Assembly (NCBI GenBank): GCA_018902385.1
Contig: JABSSW010000020.1
Span: 124,001 to 188,000, forward strand
Source: Physcia stellaris
Lineage: Eukaryota > Ascomycota > Lecanoromycetes > Caliciales > Physciaceae
Reading direction: 5' to 3'
Length of the DNA: 64,000 nucleotides
How positions within the stretch are numbered: the stretch's first letter is position 1; every line of letters starts with the position of its first letter. Below are positions 49,125-61,486 of the stretch, piece after piece. The position numbers were made by a program, and so were the translations under genes. A model generated the notes under the pieces. It was not told where the DNA came from. It made no database searches and was given only the letters and a program-made list of their open reading frames with translations.

Positions 49125-49340
49125 TGTGACGAACGTGCATCGAATTCAACATTTGAAAAATTAATATCGATTTAATATCGTTATTTTATCACATCGAATG
49201 TTAAAATCGAAATTCGTTTTGACGCATTCGAAAAATCAAATTTTTTACATATGTTTTTGCAAATTTCATGTATTTGCTTTTCATTTCGATATTTTCGTGT
49301 AATTATGTAATAGTATTATATTTTTGCATAGCATTTCACA
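49125..49340 (+). repeat. Right (3') LTR of element 4
   Basis: 216 bp, same ends as the left copy, followed by TTCGA. Confidence 0.85.
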
Positions 49341-49838
49341 TTCGATTTCTAATTAATTTGCGTTAAAAATTTGAAAATACATTTTTTGATTTTTGAAAAA
49401 AAAATGATTTGATAATTTTATTATTTGTTGTTTTCAAAATCGAAAATTTGATTTCGTACAATTCACAATTTTCGATTTGATGATTGACAATTAATTAATT
49501 GACAATGAATTTTGAATTCGAATCATTTTTTTTTGTTTTTTTTTTGTATATCGAATTCATGAAAAATTTAAACGCGAAAAACGTCGTTGTCGCGATCGCA
49601 TTCGATATATCAAATTTCGAAAATTTTTTTGATTTTTTTTTTCATTTCACATTTTATTCGTCGTTCAATCAAATCGAACAACAATTTTTGAAAATATTTT
49701 TGACACGATTCAATTTTTCGTGCGTCGTAAATTTTAAACAATAAATAATATTGAATTACGTGTAAAAATTAAATTTTTTTGTCAACGATTTCATCGTGAA
49801 AATTACATTTATTTGACGTCGAACGCGTCGACGATTAA

Positions 49839-50147
49839 TATAAAATTCAAAAAATGTGACATCAAAAATGTATAACAAAAACGATTGTATAACTAAATTA
49901 ATAATTGCAAAATTAATTATTTTACAAATTTTTGTTTATATAGTCAGTCAATTTGTTCAATCGTACACACATTTCGAAATTTATTCGACAATATGAATTT
50001 GTTGAATTCAATCGAAAATTTGATATTGACGTGATCAAATTGATCGTTTTCATAATTTATCGAATTTCGATGATCGAATTGTTTGATATAATTTTATCGA
50101 AATTCGATTCGCAATGTTTTATTGATTTGAATTTTGAATGTTTTACA
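49839..50147 (-). repeat. Middle LTR of the composite element
   Basis: 309 bp copy of the element 1 LTR family. It has no matching duplication at its own left flank, which fits recombination rather than an independent insertion. Confidence 0.78.
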
Positions 50148-53100
50148 TGCGTTTTTTTTAACATCGAAATTTTTTGAAATAATCAACATTTTTCGACATG
50201 TTTCGCAATAAAAATTCGTTAAATTTGTGTAAATATGTTTATTTTTTGAAATTTGAAAAATCGTTGTAATCGCGATTTTCGCATTTAAAATCGTTGAATT
50301 GAAAAATCATTGTTATCGTGATTTTCGCATTTGAATATTTTTTATTTCGATTTTTAATCAATTTGCGTTAAAAATTTGAAAATACATTTTCTTGAATAAT
50401 TCAAAAAAAGCATGATTTGATGATTTCATTATTTGTTGTTTTCAAAATCGAAAATTTAATTTCGTACAATTCACAATTTTCGATTTGATGATTGACAATT
50501 AATTGATTGACAATGAATTTTGAATTCGAATCATTTTTTTTTTCGTATATCGAATTCATGAAAAATTTAAACGCGAAAAACGTCGTTGTCGCGATCGCAT
50601 TCGATATATCAAATTTCGAAAATTTTTTTGATTTTTTTTTTCATTTCACATTTTATTCGTCGTTCAATCAAATCGAACAACAATATCTGAAAATATTTTT
50701 GACACGATTTAATTTTTCATGCGTCGTAAATTTTAAACAATAAATAGCATTGAATTACGTGTGAAAATTAAACTTTTTTGTCAACGATTTTATCGTGAAA
50801 ATTATATTTATTTGACGTCGAACGCGTCGACGATTGATAATTTTGTTGACATTATTTTTTTTCGAATTATTCATGTGAAATTTTCGAAACATATTTTTTA
50901 AATGTTTAATTATTGCAATTGACTTTCAAATACGTTTTTCGTAATTTTTTCATTGAATCAAATAATAAAATTTTGATTCACTGTATGATTTATTCGAAAT
51001 TTGATTTTTTTATAAATTTTGCTGTTCAAAATGATTTCAATTCAAAATTTTTCGTTCGTGAATTTTTCGTCATTTTCGATATTCGACTGATACGTGAATT
51101 TTAACGAAACTTTTTTTTTAAATTTGATTTTTTTCAACAACGAAACGTGAAAAACGTCATGAATTCGTCAACGTTTGAATATTTCGAATTGATATGTTTG
51201 AATTTTTTATTGTTTTGAATATTTTGAATGAATCGAAAAATTTTCATTCGAATTTCTTGTTGCGTTTGATGCGAATGTTTTTGTCATTGACGTTGACGTA
51301 ATTTTTTACGTCGAAATTTTTTATTTTTGTTTTTGCATTTTTGTATTTGATTTGTTGTTTTTGTGTTTGTGTTAAATTGATTTTTAATATTTTTATCAAT
51401 TCGATTAGTTTTTCGACATGCTTTTTTGCAAATTTTGATTTAATTTTGAAATTTGCAAATTTTTCGAATGACATTTTCGAAATATATTTTTGCATTGTTT
51501 CAAAAAACGATATTTGCGTGAACGCATGTTTATTATTGTTGTAAACAAATTTAATCATCGACAATAATTTTATTCAATTATTCTGTTGAAAATTGACAAA
51601 AATTTTGAAATATTGTTTCATGATTGAATTTTGACGTTTCGTCTGATCATTTGTTTGCGAATGATAAATCGTGAATAATTTAAATTTGATTTTTAAAACA
51701 TAACATAAAACGTCGTGATATTTCGAAATAAAAATCGATTTTTTGTTTGTTGTTATCGATGAAAAAAAATCATGAAATTTAATGATTTTTCGAATCAATA
51801 TTTCGACGAGATTTTTTGCGATCATTGTTTTTTTGATCGAAATATAATATGTCATTTTCGTTAAACGATTTACGACAACGAATATTGAATTATACGTTGT
51901 TTCGTTTCATGTTTTGTTTTCAAATAAATCTGTTACGAAATTCATAATAATGTCAATTTATTTGAATTTCGATATAGAAAAAAAACGATAATTTTTCATA
52001 TGATTTGTGACGAAATATCTTGTTTCTTTTGCAAATTGCACATGTTTCGCAATATTTTTTTATTTGTGTTCGCATGTTTGAATTATGTTGAAATTTTTTT
52101 TTTTTTCGTTCGATTAATAATATTTTCGTCGTATTAATTTCAAAATGCGTGTTACATCGAAATGATTTGCGAAAAAATTGTTATGATTTGATTTTATGAC
52201 GTTTTTTTTCAAATTCGATGACACGTACAAACAATTTTCATGTCATAATATTTCGTTTTCGTTTTTTCAAAACGAATGTGATTTTTCAAAAATAATTAAT
52301 TTTTGTTTCATTTGAATCGCACAAAGATTTTTTTTTAACAACGAACGAATCAATTCGACAAAAATGTCAATGATTTTATCGTCGTATGTCGCATTATATT
52401 CATGAATATGTTTTCGCGCAATCATTTCGTCGATCGATTCGAAAATCGTTACATTATTCAATATTAATGTTTTTCACTCGTCGATAATTACGTTTGATGT
52501 ATTTGAAACGTTAAGAAAATCATTCGAAAAATTATTTTTTTCATTTTTTTCAAGAAATTCGCACGCGAATATTTCATTTTCATTGAATTCGAATTTCGTA
52601 ATTTTAATTTCGTTCACATAAGTCGAAAATTCGTTCGAATTTGTTTGTAAAAATTGTCGCAAACGCGTCAAAATTTGACGATTGTTTTCAATTTCATTTT
52701 TTGTGATCGTCATGTGATCAAATCGTTTTAACAAATCGTTCGCAAAATTCTTGTTGTCGAAACGATAATCGATGACAAAATTGTAACGTGATAATTTTTG
52801 TGTTCATCGTATTTGTCGAAATGATAATTTCGTTGTAATCATGAAACGATTGAGATTTTGATGATTCGTTAAAACGAAAATTTGATGTTTCGTTTTTTTC
52901 AAATAATGACGTCAATGTTTGAATGCGAAAATTATGATCAAAAATTTTTTGTCGTGAATTTCATAATTAAATTTCGCGAATATCATTTTTTTTGAAAAAT
53001 AAATTATCGAATGTCAATGATTTTTGTCGTTTGATTGACAAAATATTTTTTTTATTGTTTTATTCGAAACGTCGATTTTCACACGAATAAATTTAGTCGA

Positions 53101-56005
53101 ATCGAAATGTTGCAAAACAGAAATTTTCATAAACGTTTTACATAATCGTTTGAATAATTCGAAAATTTCGAAAATCAAAAATTCGTTCGATAATCGTTTT
53201 TTATTGTGATTTTTATTTCGATTTCGTTTTTTTTTAGTTTTTTTTTATGAAATTCTGCTGATTTTTTTAGCATGAAAATCGAAAATAATGTCAATTTACT
53301 GAAATTTTTGATAAATCGTTTATAAAAATTGCACAATTCGAAAATTTCGAGAATTTCGAACACGTTTTTGAATGCAAATCAATTTTGTATAATTTCGATT
53401 TTGTTTTGTTGCATTTGTACTTTTTTCGATGAAACGATAAAATTCAAAAATTCGATATTATTTTTGAAAAATTTACATTTTTTCATGTTAAGAAAAAGTT
53501 TGTGCTTTCTTAAACGATTTAGTATTCATTTGACGTTTTCGACGTGTTGTGTTTTCAATACATAATTATATCGTTCAAATAAACAATGATCGACAAATTT
53601 AATCGCTCGATCAAAATTTTGTTAACGAAATTTTGAAACGTTGCAAATACATTAATGAAATCGAAAAACATAACGATATATTCAAAATGTTCGTATCGTG
53701 TTTTAAACGTTGTTTTTCATTCGTTTTTTTTTTAATACGAAGTCGATTGTAAATCGTTATCATGTCAAAATTTGTATATTTACGAATTTTGTTTAGACGA
53801 TTCAGATTTTCATCGATTAATAATAAAGAATATTTATTTTTGATCGTTAGAAAATTAAAATTTCTGTAATTTACGCACAATCGTAAAATTTCGTTTTTTT
53901 TAACGAACAAAATCGAAACGTTCGCAAAAAAAATGAAAAATCGAATAAATTCGTTTTTCAAATGTTTATTCAAATATGTTCGCAAAATTTTGAATTCGTT
54001 TTCGAACAATGCGTAAATGAATTCATACAATAATTTTTTGTTTGATTTTAAATTTATTGCGTGATCGTCGAATTTATAATCAAATAATTCGTATGTTTTG
54101 TTTTCATTTGTCATGTCAACGAATTTTTTCAAAATTTCGAACAAAAAATTCTTGATTTTTATTTTTTTTATTTTCGCGAAAACAAAATCGATTTGCGATC
54201 GTCGTTCGATGTGTACGTCATTCAAATACTTTATTTCGTCAAAAATCATTTGTACGAACATGACGAAAACGTGTTTTTTTTCATTGAAAATTGCATTGAT
54301 TAATTTTTTTGATTCGATTTTTTCGATACGATTTGTGATAAAAAAAAACGATTTTACAATCATTGATCACGATTCGATTTTGTCGATGTTTCAATTTATA
54401 TCGATTTCAAATAATTGTATTCAAAATAAATTTAAAATCATGTTTCAATTTAGATTCGTTTCTAGAAAATTATCGTTAAAAAAACGATTCACATCGTTTT
54501 CGTTTTGTATTTCGAATTGTACAAAATAAATTTCATAATTTTTGAATGAATTGTTTTTTATGATTATTGTTTCGCAATTCGATACGTTGAATAATTTTAA
54601 TTCGAATCGTTTAACAAATTTCTGATTTATTAAATTGATTTTTGTTTTTGAATTCATAACGATTTCGAATTTCAATTTATTTTTCTCGTCAAATATTTTA
54701 TTTATTTTAATTTTTGTTTTTTTGCATTTGATCGTGCGAAATTTTCTAAAACGACGTTTTGCGTTTTTGATTTCGACAATGAACGTATTGAATTCGTTCG
54801 AATTTGAATCGATGCGATCATTTGTTATTGAATTTTTTTTCGTATCAATTTGATTGAAAATTATCAAATCGATTATTTTTTTGATTTAAAATTTGAAAAG
54901 ATTTTTTCGAAAAAAACGATATTCGATTTGATATTTTTACATTTTTTAATATTGCATTTCGATTTATCGCAATCGATGCATTTATTGTTATTTACGATAT
55001 TTTTGTATTTAATTTTGATTCAACGTTATAATTTTTTGAATTTGATTGTTTCGCGATTAAAATTGTCAAATTTGAATTTTTTATCGTTTTTTCGATTTTT
55101 TCGTCGATTTTTGTTAAATCGACGATTGTTTTTTTCGTTTTTATCGAAATTATTTTCGTTTTTTTTGCGTTTATTAAAATCGTTATCAAATTTATTTTGA
55201 TTGACGTTGCGTTGTTTTTTGCGTCGAAAATTTTTTCGTTGTTTGAAACGTTTCAAAATCACGTTTTTATTCTTTTCAATTTTTTGTTCGATCAAAAAAT
55301 TCTGATTATTCTGAATTAAATTCAATACGAAATTCTGTAATTTTATTGTTAATGAAAATTTCATAATTGAATGTAAATTCGAAAACAAAACGATGCGATA
55401 TGCATCGTAATTTTTTATTGATTGATTGATTTCTTGTCTGTAATTTTTATATTTTTCGAAATTATTTTTTTTTTTGATGAAAACTTTTTTGATGTTTTTT
55501 TTGAAAAAATCGACATATTTTTTTCAAATATAATTTTTTTGAATTGTTTTTGATTTTGACATTTCATAATAATTGTGCAATAAATTTTCTCTTTAAAAAA
55601 ATGACAACAAAAAAATTTGATTTTGTCAAAATTTTTGACGTAATCGTTCATTTGATTCATGTCGAATTGATTTTTCATTTTTCAAACGTATTGAATTCAT
55701 TTTTTATAATTGTTTTCAAAAAATAATTTTGATTTGTCGTTCATTATTTTGATATAAAACGATTTTTTTTTAATGACAAAAATTTGAGCGACTGAAAATG
55801 TAAATGTAAATGCATTTTGTAATGTTTTCATTCGAACATGTTGTTGTTGAATGTATGTTCGATATTTTTTATAATGATATTTGATTTTGATGAATTCAAA
55901 ATGAATTTATTTTCAAGATTCGTGAAAATATTCATATTAATGAAAAATGTAAACATGCTGTATACACGAATGATGTTAATTTATGAATTATGATAATTAT
56001 TAAAA

Positions 56006-56314
56006 TGTAAAATTCAAGAAATGTGACATCAAAAATGTATAACAAAAACGATTGTATGACTAAATTAATAATTGCAAAATTAATTATTTTACAAATTTTT
56101 GTTTATATAATCAATCAATTTGTTCAATCGTACACATATTTCGAAATCTATTCGAAAGTATGAATTTGTTAAATTCAATCGAAAATTTGATGTTGACGTG
56201 ATCAAACTGATCGTTTTCATAATTTATCGAATTTCGATGATCGAATTGTTTGATATAATTTTATCGAAATTCGATTCGCAATGTTTTATTGATTTGAATT
56301 TTGAATGTTTTACA
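56006..56314 (-). repeat. Outer right LTR of the composite element
   Basis: 309 bp. In coding orientation it is the 5' LTR. The self-complementary pair (AATTATTAA just inside, TTAATAATT within the LTR) is still recognisable after mutation of both arms. Confidence 0.8.
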
Positions 56315-57850
56315 GAAAAAATCATAACGAAAACATACAAAACGATTTCGAAAAAAACGTTTAATATCGAAATTAATTCAATATTCATGCATTTACGTTT
56401 GAACAAATTCATCAATGCGTTCGCAATGAAATTGATAACAAATTCAACATACGACACGATTATACGCGATCGTTTCATCAAAAAATCGAAAAACGTCAAT
56501 TCATTGAAAAAATTAATGAATAAATTCGAAAGAAAAAAACGAACATCAAAACACACGATATAAAAAAAAATTTATTTTTTGTCGTATCGTCATGATGAAC
56601 ATCGTCAATTGCACGTATCATGAAAAACAAAACAAAAATCAAAAAATATCACAAAATACAATTAGTAACGAATTCGATCAATTACATATACACAAATGAA
56701 AACGACATTAACGACAAAATAAATGCAACAACGATATTTTCAAAAACGAAATTTATTACAACGAAAACGTATTTGAAATTCATTACGTCATATACGATTT
56801 ATTTTGTTGAATTATATGACATCGTTTTAGCAATGAATATGCGATTGTATTCGTTTTTGAAATTTGCAAAAAAATCGAAATTCGTCATATGCATCGACAA
56901 TTAAACAACAATTTAAACGATGCACAATTCAAAAATCAATTTCGATCAATATTTGATGAAATGAATAATTTGATTGATCAACGAATTGCGAAACAAATAT
57001 ATTGAAATGAAATTGCATTAAATTTCGATTCATATCGATATCGAAAACAACGAACAAACAAACGTTGCGATCAAACAAATCACGAAATGAAAATTGAAAA
57101 AACGAAATAAAAAAAAGAAAAAAAATGAATATCGATCACAAAACACAACAAACAAACGTGCAAATGTTGAAAAACGTTGTCAAAATCGTGATAAATAAAT
57201 CGATAAAACAACAATGAAATCAAAAATGAAAAAATTGCAATAAAAAAAATTTGTACAAAATTACATCGAAATTCAATAAAACAATATTGCGATTACACGA
57301 AAAATTCACAAAAAAATTTAACGTCATAACAATACAATTTCGCACGATCAAAATAAATTTACGAACGTTTTTATACAACAAAAAACAAATCGAAATTTTA
57401 TGTGTTTATGCATGTGTAACAAACAAACGATCAAACACGTGTTTTTCGAATGCAAAAAATTGAAAAAATTTCGCAAAAATTTATGAATTGACGAAATTAA
57501 AAAAACGAAATAAAATAAAATAAAATTGATGAACGTATTGATCAATTCGATCAATTTGACAAAAACGATAAAATTTATCGTGAAATTCGAATTCATTGAT
57601 TATTTACGAGTTTCAATTACGAACGACGAGAAATAGAAATTGCAAAAAAAATGCATTGAATTGAAAATTTTCGTACAGAATGAAAATGAAAAAAAATCAT
57701 GAAAATAAAAATGTTTGAAGTGATTTGTTCGAATAAAAAAACAAAACATCAAAAACAAATAATTCTGTATAAAGTCAAGAATTTTTTAAAAAATGATTGA
57801 TTCGATTGTTTTTAATCGCATAACGAATTTTTAAAGTCGATTTCGAGTGT

Positions 57851-58625
57851 TTAATGAATCAATCAATCAAACAAACTAAAGCGACTAGCGCAGAAGAGTC
57901 TTGATTTTCGACTAGCAACAAAAACAAACGAGAATCTAATCTTTGTTGAGCGGAGACGATGCTCGAACGAGCAATCAACTTGCGAGATTGTTATGGGAGA
58001 GGAACAAGAAACTGATAATTGGTTCGCATGGCATGTTGCACGTGACTAGCCTTATATGTTTGGCATTCGGCCTTCTACAAAACCGCCTGTAGCACCCTTC
58101 TAGATAGTCAGAATCCACACACCTTACAACCAGGAGCATTGCACTCGATTGTAGATCTATCGGGCCTCGATTGGTGACCTCCTGCCCATGTGCTAATTAT
58201 TCTCTTTTCTGAGATTCACTGAATTTCGCAACCTGGCGCTTAATCAGAATCATCTGCCCGAACAGGCATGGTGCGCAAAAACAGCCGAGATCCAGTTTGC
58301 GAGATCCGGCTGCAAAACCTGTCAAACCAGCGAGAAAAGGGATATATTATGCTTAATGCTAAAACTTCGATTAATGATTACAAAGATTTTCAACTTTGAC
58401 TATGAGCTAAATTGATGATTCATTCGCATCATGACATTCTCTAGAGTTTGTAGATCCATGAGGGTCAGCAGTTCAATTATGAGTCGGAACCCAACCTTTG
58501 TCGTGACCTCGCAAAAAGATTTGGTCCACCACTGGATAAAGCAAAGGAGCCGAAATTCTTCCAGTACTTCTTTCTTCCTCTTGTTTACGATGATCAATTT
58601 CTCTTTGCCAAATATCACGCCGATA
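57851..58625. other. Island border and intergenic, no gene seen
   Basis: Base composition returns to normal near 57.88 kb. A short imperfect hairpin (CAGCCGAGATC with GATCCGGCTG) lies at 58282-58312 and may be a structured 3' signal or chance. No gene is supported. Confidence 0.4.
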
Positions 58626-60588
58626 TCAGAGCCTCCAGGAGTAAAGTACTATGCCAGTCAGTGTTGCAGCTATCACACAGAAGATCCAGACACTCGGCTG
58701 AACAGACGCCCGGTAAGAGTGTCCTTGCCAATCGAAAATGGGCATCGAGATGATAGCCTTCATAGATTTAGTAATGAACTCTGTACAGAAAGAAGACATG
58801 ATCTGTCAAACGACATGTTTTAAAGAATAAAACTTACTGCGGTTGCCGTAGAAGGCAAGAACGTCATTGTAATGAAAGCCAGTGCTTTCATCGCAGTACT
58901 GTCCCTTCCACTAGTCTTGGCGATGGTACGTGCTGAATCAGCGATACGTTGATTGATCAAGTTGGCCTGTTGGGCAAGCTGACTGTCTCTTTGCGAAATC
59001 AAGCTCCAGATCTGCCAGATGTGAGCCTCGTAGTCAAGAGCCACCAGAGCGCTACAAGACTTCCATCTACCCATGATGAATATACTCACAGTAGTCAGAA
59101 GAATTGACGCACCATCCGCTATAGTTCTTGTTTGTCCCTTGAGATCCTCATAATGCTGCAGGATTTCACGTAGACGGCCTATCATATTCAAACCCTCTGA
59201 GCTTGACAGCGGCTGATCACCCATCTTGATGAGAGTCTCCAAAGTTCGGCAAAAGGATTCAAGGTAACGATGAAGCTTGTGGTGCTTCTGATACATGCTG
59301 AAGACCTTTGCTAGCCAGTCAGAAATCTCAAGCCTTTCCACCGTATCCGTGTTAGCTGCCTCAGCCTGTGTTTGTTCCGATTTCGACTCGATCACGCGGA
59401 ATAGGGCGGTATATTCAGAATAGTATTTACGATAGATCTTTCCATGTCTCTCTAGCTGGATCTCGGCAAGGACGACTGCTGGAAGTAGAGGATGCCTTAA
59501 CGCATTCTGAGCTTTCTCAAGCCAAGCAGTGATGCGATTTGCTTCATCTTCGGTACAGCCATGCAAAACCGCCGTCACGAGCGCATGCTTTTCATCCCAT
59601 TTCACCACGAGTGCTAGATCAGATGGTAGGCCTCGCTCGGTACGCAGAATGTATTCGAAGCATCCAATCAGCTTAAGACCATCTGGAGGCTAGAGAACCT
59701 GGAGCATACTCATCCACTTGTCTTGATCTTTGTCGTGCCAATTGCCAGTGGCCGCAAATACCGACTCGTCCCGAAGACTACGAATGGTGGCCAAATAGCG
59801 ATTTGGTAAATCCAAATCTCTCATGACTGCTTTGAGCGTATCCCGCTTGAAGCAGAAGTAGCTAAGACCAAAAGATGATTCCAAGTCAAACAGCTCATTA
59901 GGCGGTCGGATTTTACGTTCATCATCCGACATTGGCTCGCGAAAGCTCAATCTCAACTGTCACTCAGCCGATAGGCCTTCAAGCATCCTGAGACTTACAC
60001 AAGGCGGAATCCCCAATCCGACGCCCCCTGTGGATCTAGCGCTGGTGACTGACAAGAGATGCGTCAGCTTAGGCACCATTGACCATTTCAGTAATACCCT
60101 ACATACTGACTGTACCCAATCACGGAGCTCCACGTCATCCTTAGTGAACGATTCGAGGGCACCTTGCCCGCCTTTCACGGCCAGATTCTGTGTCAAGCTT
60201 AGCTAAGCCTTGTGGACAGGTAAGTGGGAAGAGACAGTACCTTGCACCGATACTTTTGCACAACTCGGCATGCTTTTCGACTTGTCGGGTTTGGGTTGCT
60301 GTCAGAGAACTGCATGCGATCCAATGAATCATTCGTTGAGTGCAACGTCCATAACGGCCAGTCCATAGTCACTTTCAACAATAGTCACGACTAATGTACA
60401 TCTATGAGGATCAACGCTGCCTCGAGGTCCGTAGATTGTCTGCCTCATGCTGATCGCCTGGATTGGCCAGTCAGCATGAGACGCACTTCGCTGATGGAGG
60501 GCAGAGGCGCAGCTTGCATATTGCACTAAGTCCAGAGGTAAGTTTAGCCTAAGACTGATCACTCGAGCTTACCTTGGTAGGCACACAT
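58626..60588 (-). CDS. CorA-like membrane protein, seven exons, one in-frame TAG
   Basis: Minus-strand exons: 60588-60573, 60525-60356, 60309-60241, 60187-60107, 60048-60001, 59956-58838 and 58757-58626 (545 codons with stop). All joins keep frame; introns are 44-80 nt and several have CTGAC or CTCAAC branch sites. The protein has the layout of fungal CorA-like proteins: a long soluble N-terminal part, helical HPLLPAVVLAEIQLERHGK region, then two C-terminal helices, MKALAFITMTFLPSTATA (about 484-501) and VWIFCVIAATLTGIVLY near the end. The GMN motif of true CorA Mg2+ channels is not seen. Codon 217 (59690-59692) is TAG in the large exon. A 72-nt GT-AG pair ending there (donor GTATTT) would remove it in frame, but no good branch site is visible, so the gene may be intact or may carry a stop. 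Confidence 0.65.
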
Positions 60589-60680
60589 GGTGCGCGTTTA
60601 CTCAATGTTTGCGTGTGAAGATAAATTACTCGATTGTGGGTTTCATCTAGGCCTTGGTGGCCCTACCGCTGGCGCCATAT

Positions 60681-60786
60681 ACCAGGTGTGCGAGAGTCCC
60701 AGCATTGGATTGGATGCGGGTCATATTCTGCGGACGATGATACTAAGGCTACCTGTTCGGCCTGCACATATCCAAAGTTGAGCTAA
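60681..60786 (-). repeat. Partial duplicate of the secreted-protein gene (intron end and exon 2 start)
   Basis: About 105 bp nearly matching 61659-61765, including the block GTGTGCGAGAGTCCCAGCAT and the acceptor region of the intron of the gene at 61487. It does not continue into a full gene, so it is a fragment of an old tandem duplication. It overlaps no supported exon. Confidence 0.65.
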
Positions 60787-61486
60787 TGCTGCGTACTTCC
60801 TTCATTGCTATGTACGAAAACCTTGATGTTTTGGGCCTGGCCGGCCTGTAGGCCTCCTGCATAAGCGAACAGCCCAGCACAACAGCTTTCAAAACTTGAC
60901 TACTCTCTCTGTCTTTGCGATTGAGTTATGAAGCGAAAAGAAAAATACTCACAAAAAGATGAAAACACCAGTCGATTTGTCGATATCGAGTCGAATCGAA
61001 GTAGTAGCATATCCCTAGTAGCGGATCTTGACATGCACCCTTAAGGTCATTATTTCGGTCGTCTCGTCTGGCATCGTTCATCCAGTATCATTGCAGATCG
61101 ACAGCCCCAAAGCTTTGGTTCGCCATCGCCACCATCTGGCGAACAGAGTCGGGCCGCCCATCACTTAGATAAATCGCCAGGTGATGATGTGTTCCTATAT
61201 CGAAAGCGTTGGCAGGTCTTCACAGGAACGATATCCGCCACTTAAAAGCATCTCAAGACAGAAAAGACATGTACTCACCACGACTTCCCACCGATCCGCT
61301 TTTCCCAAGCCGCGCACACATACCCGCCATCGCCACCGCCGCCTGCCACACGTCGTAGTGAGTCATCGTGTCCGGAATCGGCGGTTCAGGCGCGAAAATT
61401 ATGATGCGGCAGTTGTAGGGTGCTAATCATGCCACATGCCCGGCGTCAGAGGTCAATGCTCAATATCCGTTACCAAAATTACGCTG
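60787..61486. other. Intergenic, no convincing gene
   Basis: About 0.7 kb between the duplicate fragment and the secreted-protein gene. The frame at 61181-61426 is arginine- and histidine-rich and lacks motifs. Confidence 0.4.

Larger units (their letters stand above)
39425..49340 (+). mobile_element. Gypsy-class LTR element 4, a different family
   Basis: Fossil inserted in the composite element. LTRs of 216 bp at 39425-39640 and 49125-49340 (TGTGACG...TTTCACA) with flanking TTCGA duplications. The plus strand carries gag (about 40.1-41.5 kb), protease region (about 41.6-42.1 kb), reverse transcriptase (about 43.0-43.65 kb, with CVDYRKLN and a YLND active-site block), RNase H (about 43.7-44.3 kb) and integrase with an HHCC finger and core (about 44.5-45.4 kb). 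The order protease-RT-RH-IN is that of Ty3/gypsy. About 7.6 kb without the nested insertion. The two LTRs differ at only a handful of sites, so it is younger than its host element, yet it is AT-saturated with many breaks. Confidence 0.82.
38913..56314 (-). mobile_element. Composite gypsy-class element with three LTRs, inserted in the LINE
   Basis: Fossil of the same family as element 1. Outer LTRs at 38913-39221 and 56006-56314 are flanked by GAAAA (38908-38912, 56315-56319). A third LTR lies at 49839-50147. Between LTR 1 and LTR 2 only about 700 bp of family sequence remains, and it repeats the sequence that follows LTR 2, so the structure looks like a tandem array made by unequal recombination, later invaded by another element. 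LTR 2 to LTR 3 is near full length on the minus strand: gag region (about 55.0-55.7 kb), protease (about 54.5 kb), reverse transcriptase (53.6-54.4 kb), RNase H (about 53.2 kb), integrase (51.3-52.5 kb). AT-saturated, with many breaks; old. Confidence 0.78.
29740..57850 (+). mobile_element. AT-rich island: one Tad1-like LINE split by nested LTR elements
   Basis: Three AT-rich blocks, 29740-30818, 35511-38912 and 56315-57850, read as one LINE of about 6 kb on the plus strand, interrupted by two LTR insertions with 5-bp duplications. In order: ORF1 N-terminal part (29.98-30.8 kb), three CCHC-like knuckles (35.7-35.85 kb, CYKCYYHEHNTIQC), an endonuclease-exonuclease domain ending KNFNLHHF (36.4-36.83 kb), reverse transcriptase (37.8-38.5 kb), then RNase H (about 56.7-57.0 kb) and a terminal Cys-rich motif (near 57.4 kb). 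This is the Tad1 clade layout. The element is saturated with C-to-T type changes and certainly dead. Exact LINE ends are uncertain; a short AGTCAA occurs near both (29741 and 57773). Confidence 0.75.

Noticed and set aside
29740-57850. Many ORFs of 60-225 codons in the AT-rich island as host genes
   Set aside because: They are remains of LINE and gypsy proteins or their shadows. They stay fairly open because the mutation contexts create few stops. None has host-gene features.
58282-58312. Imperfect hairpin near the island border
   Set aside because: Short arms with a mismatch; no repeat partner or gene end nearby to give it meaning.
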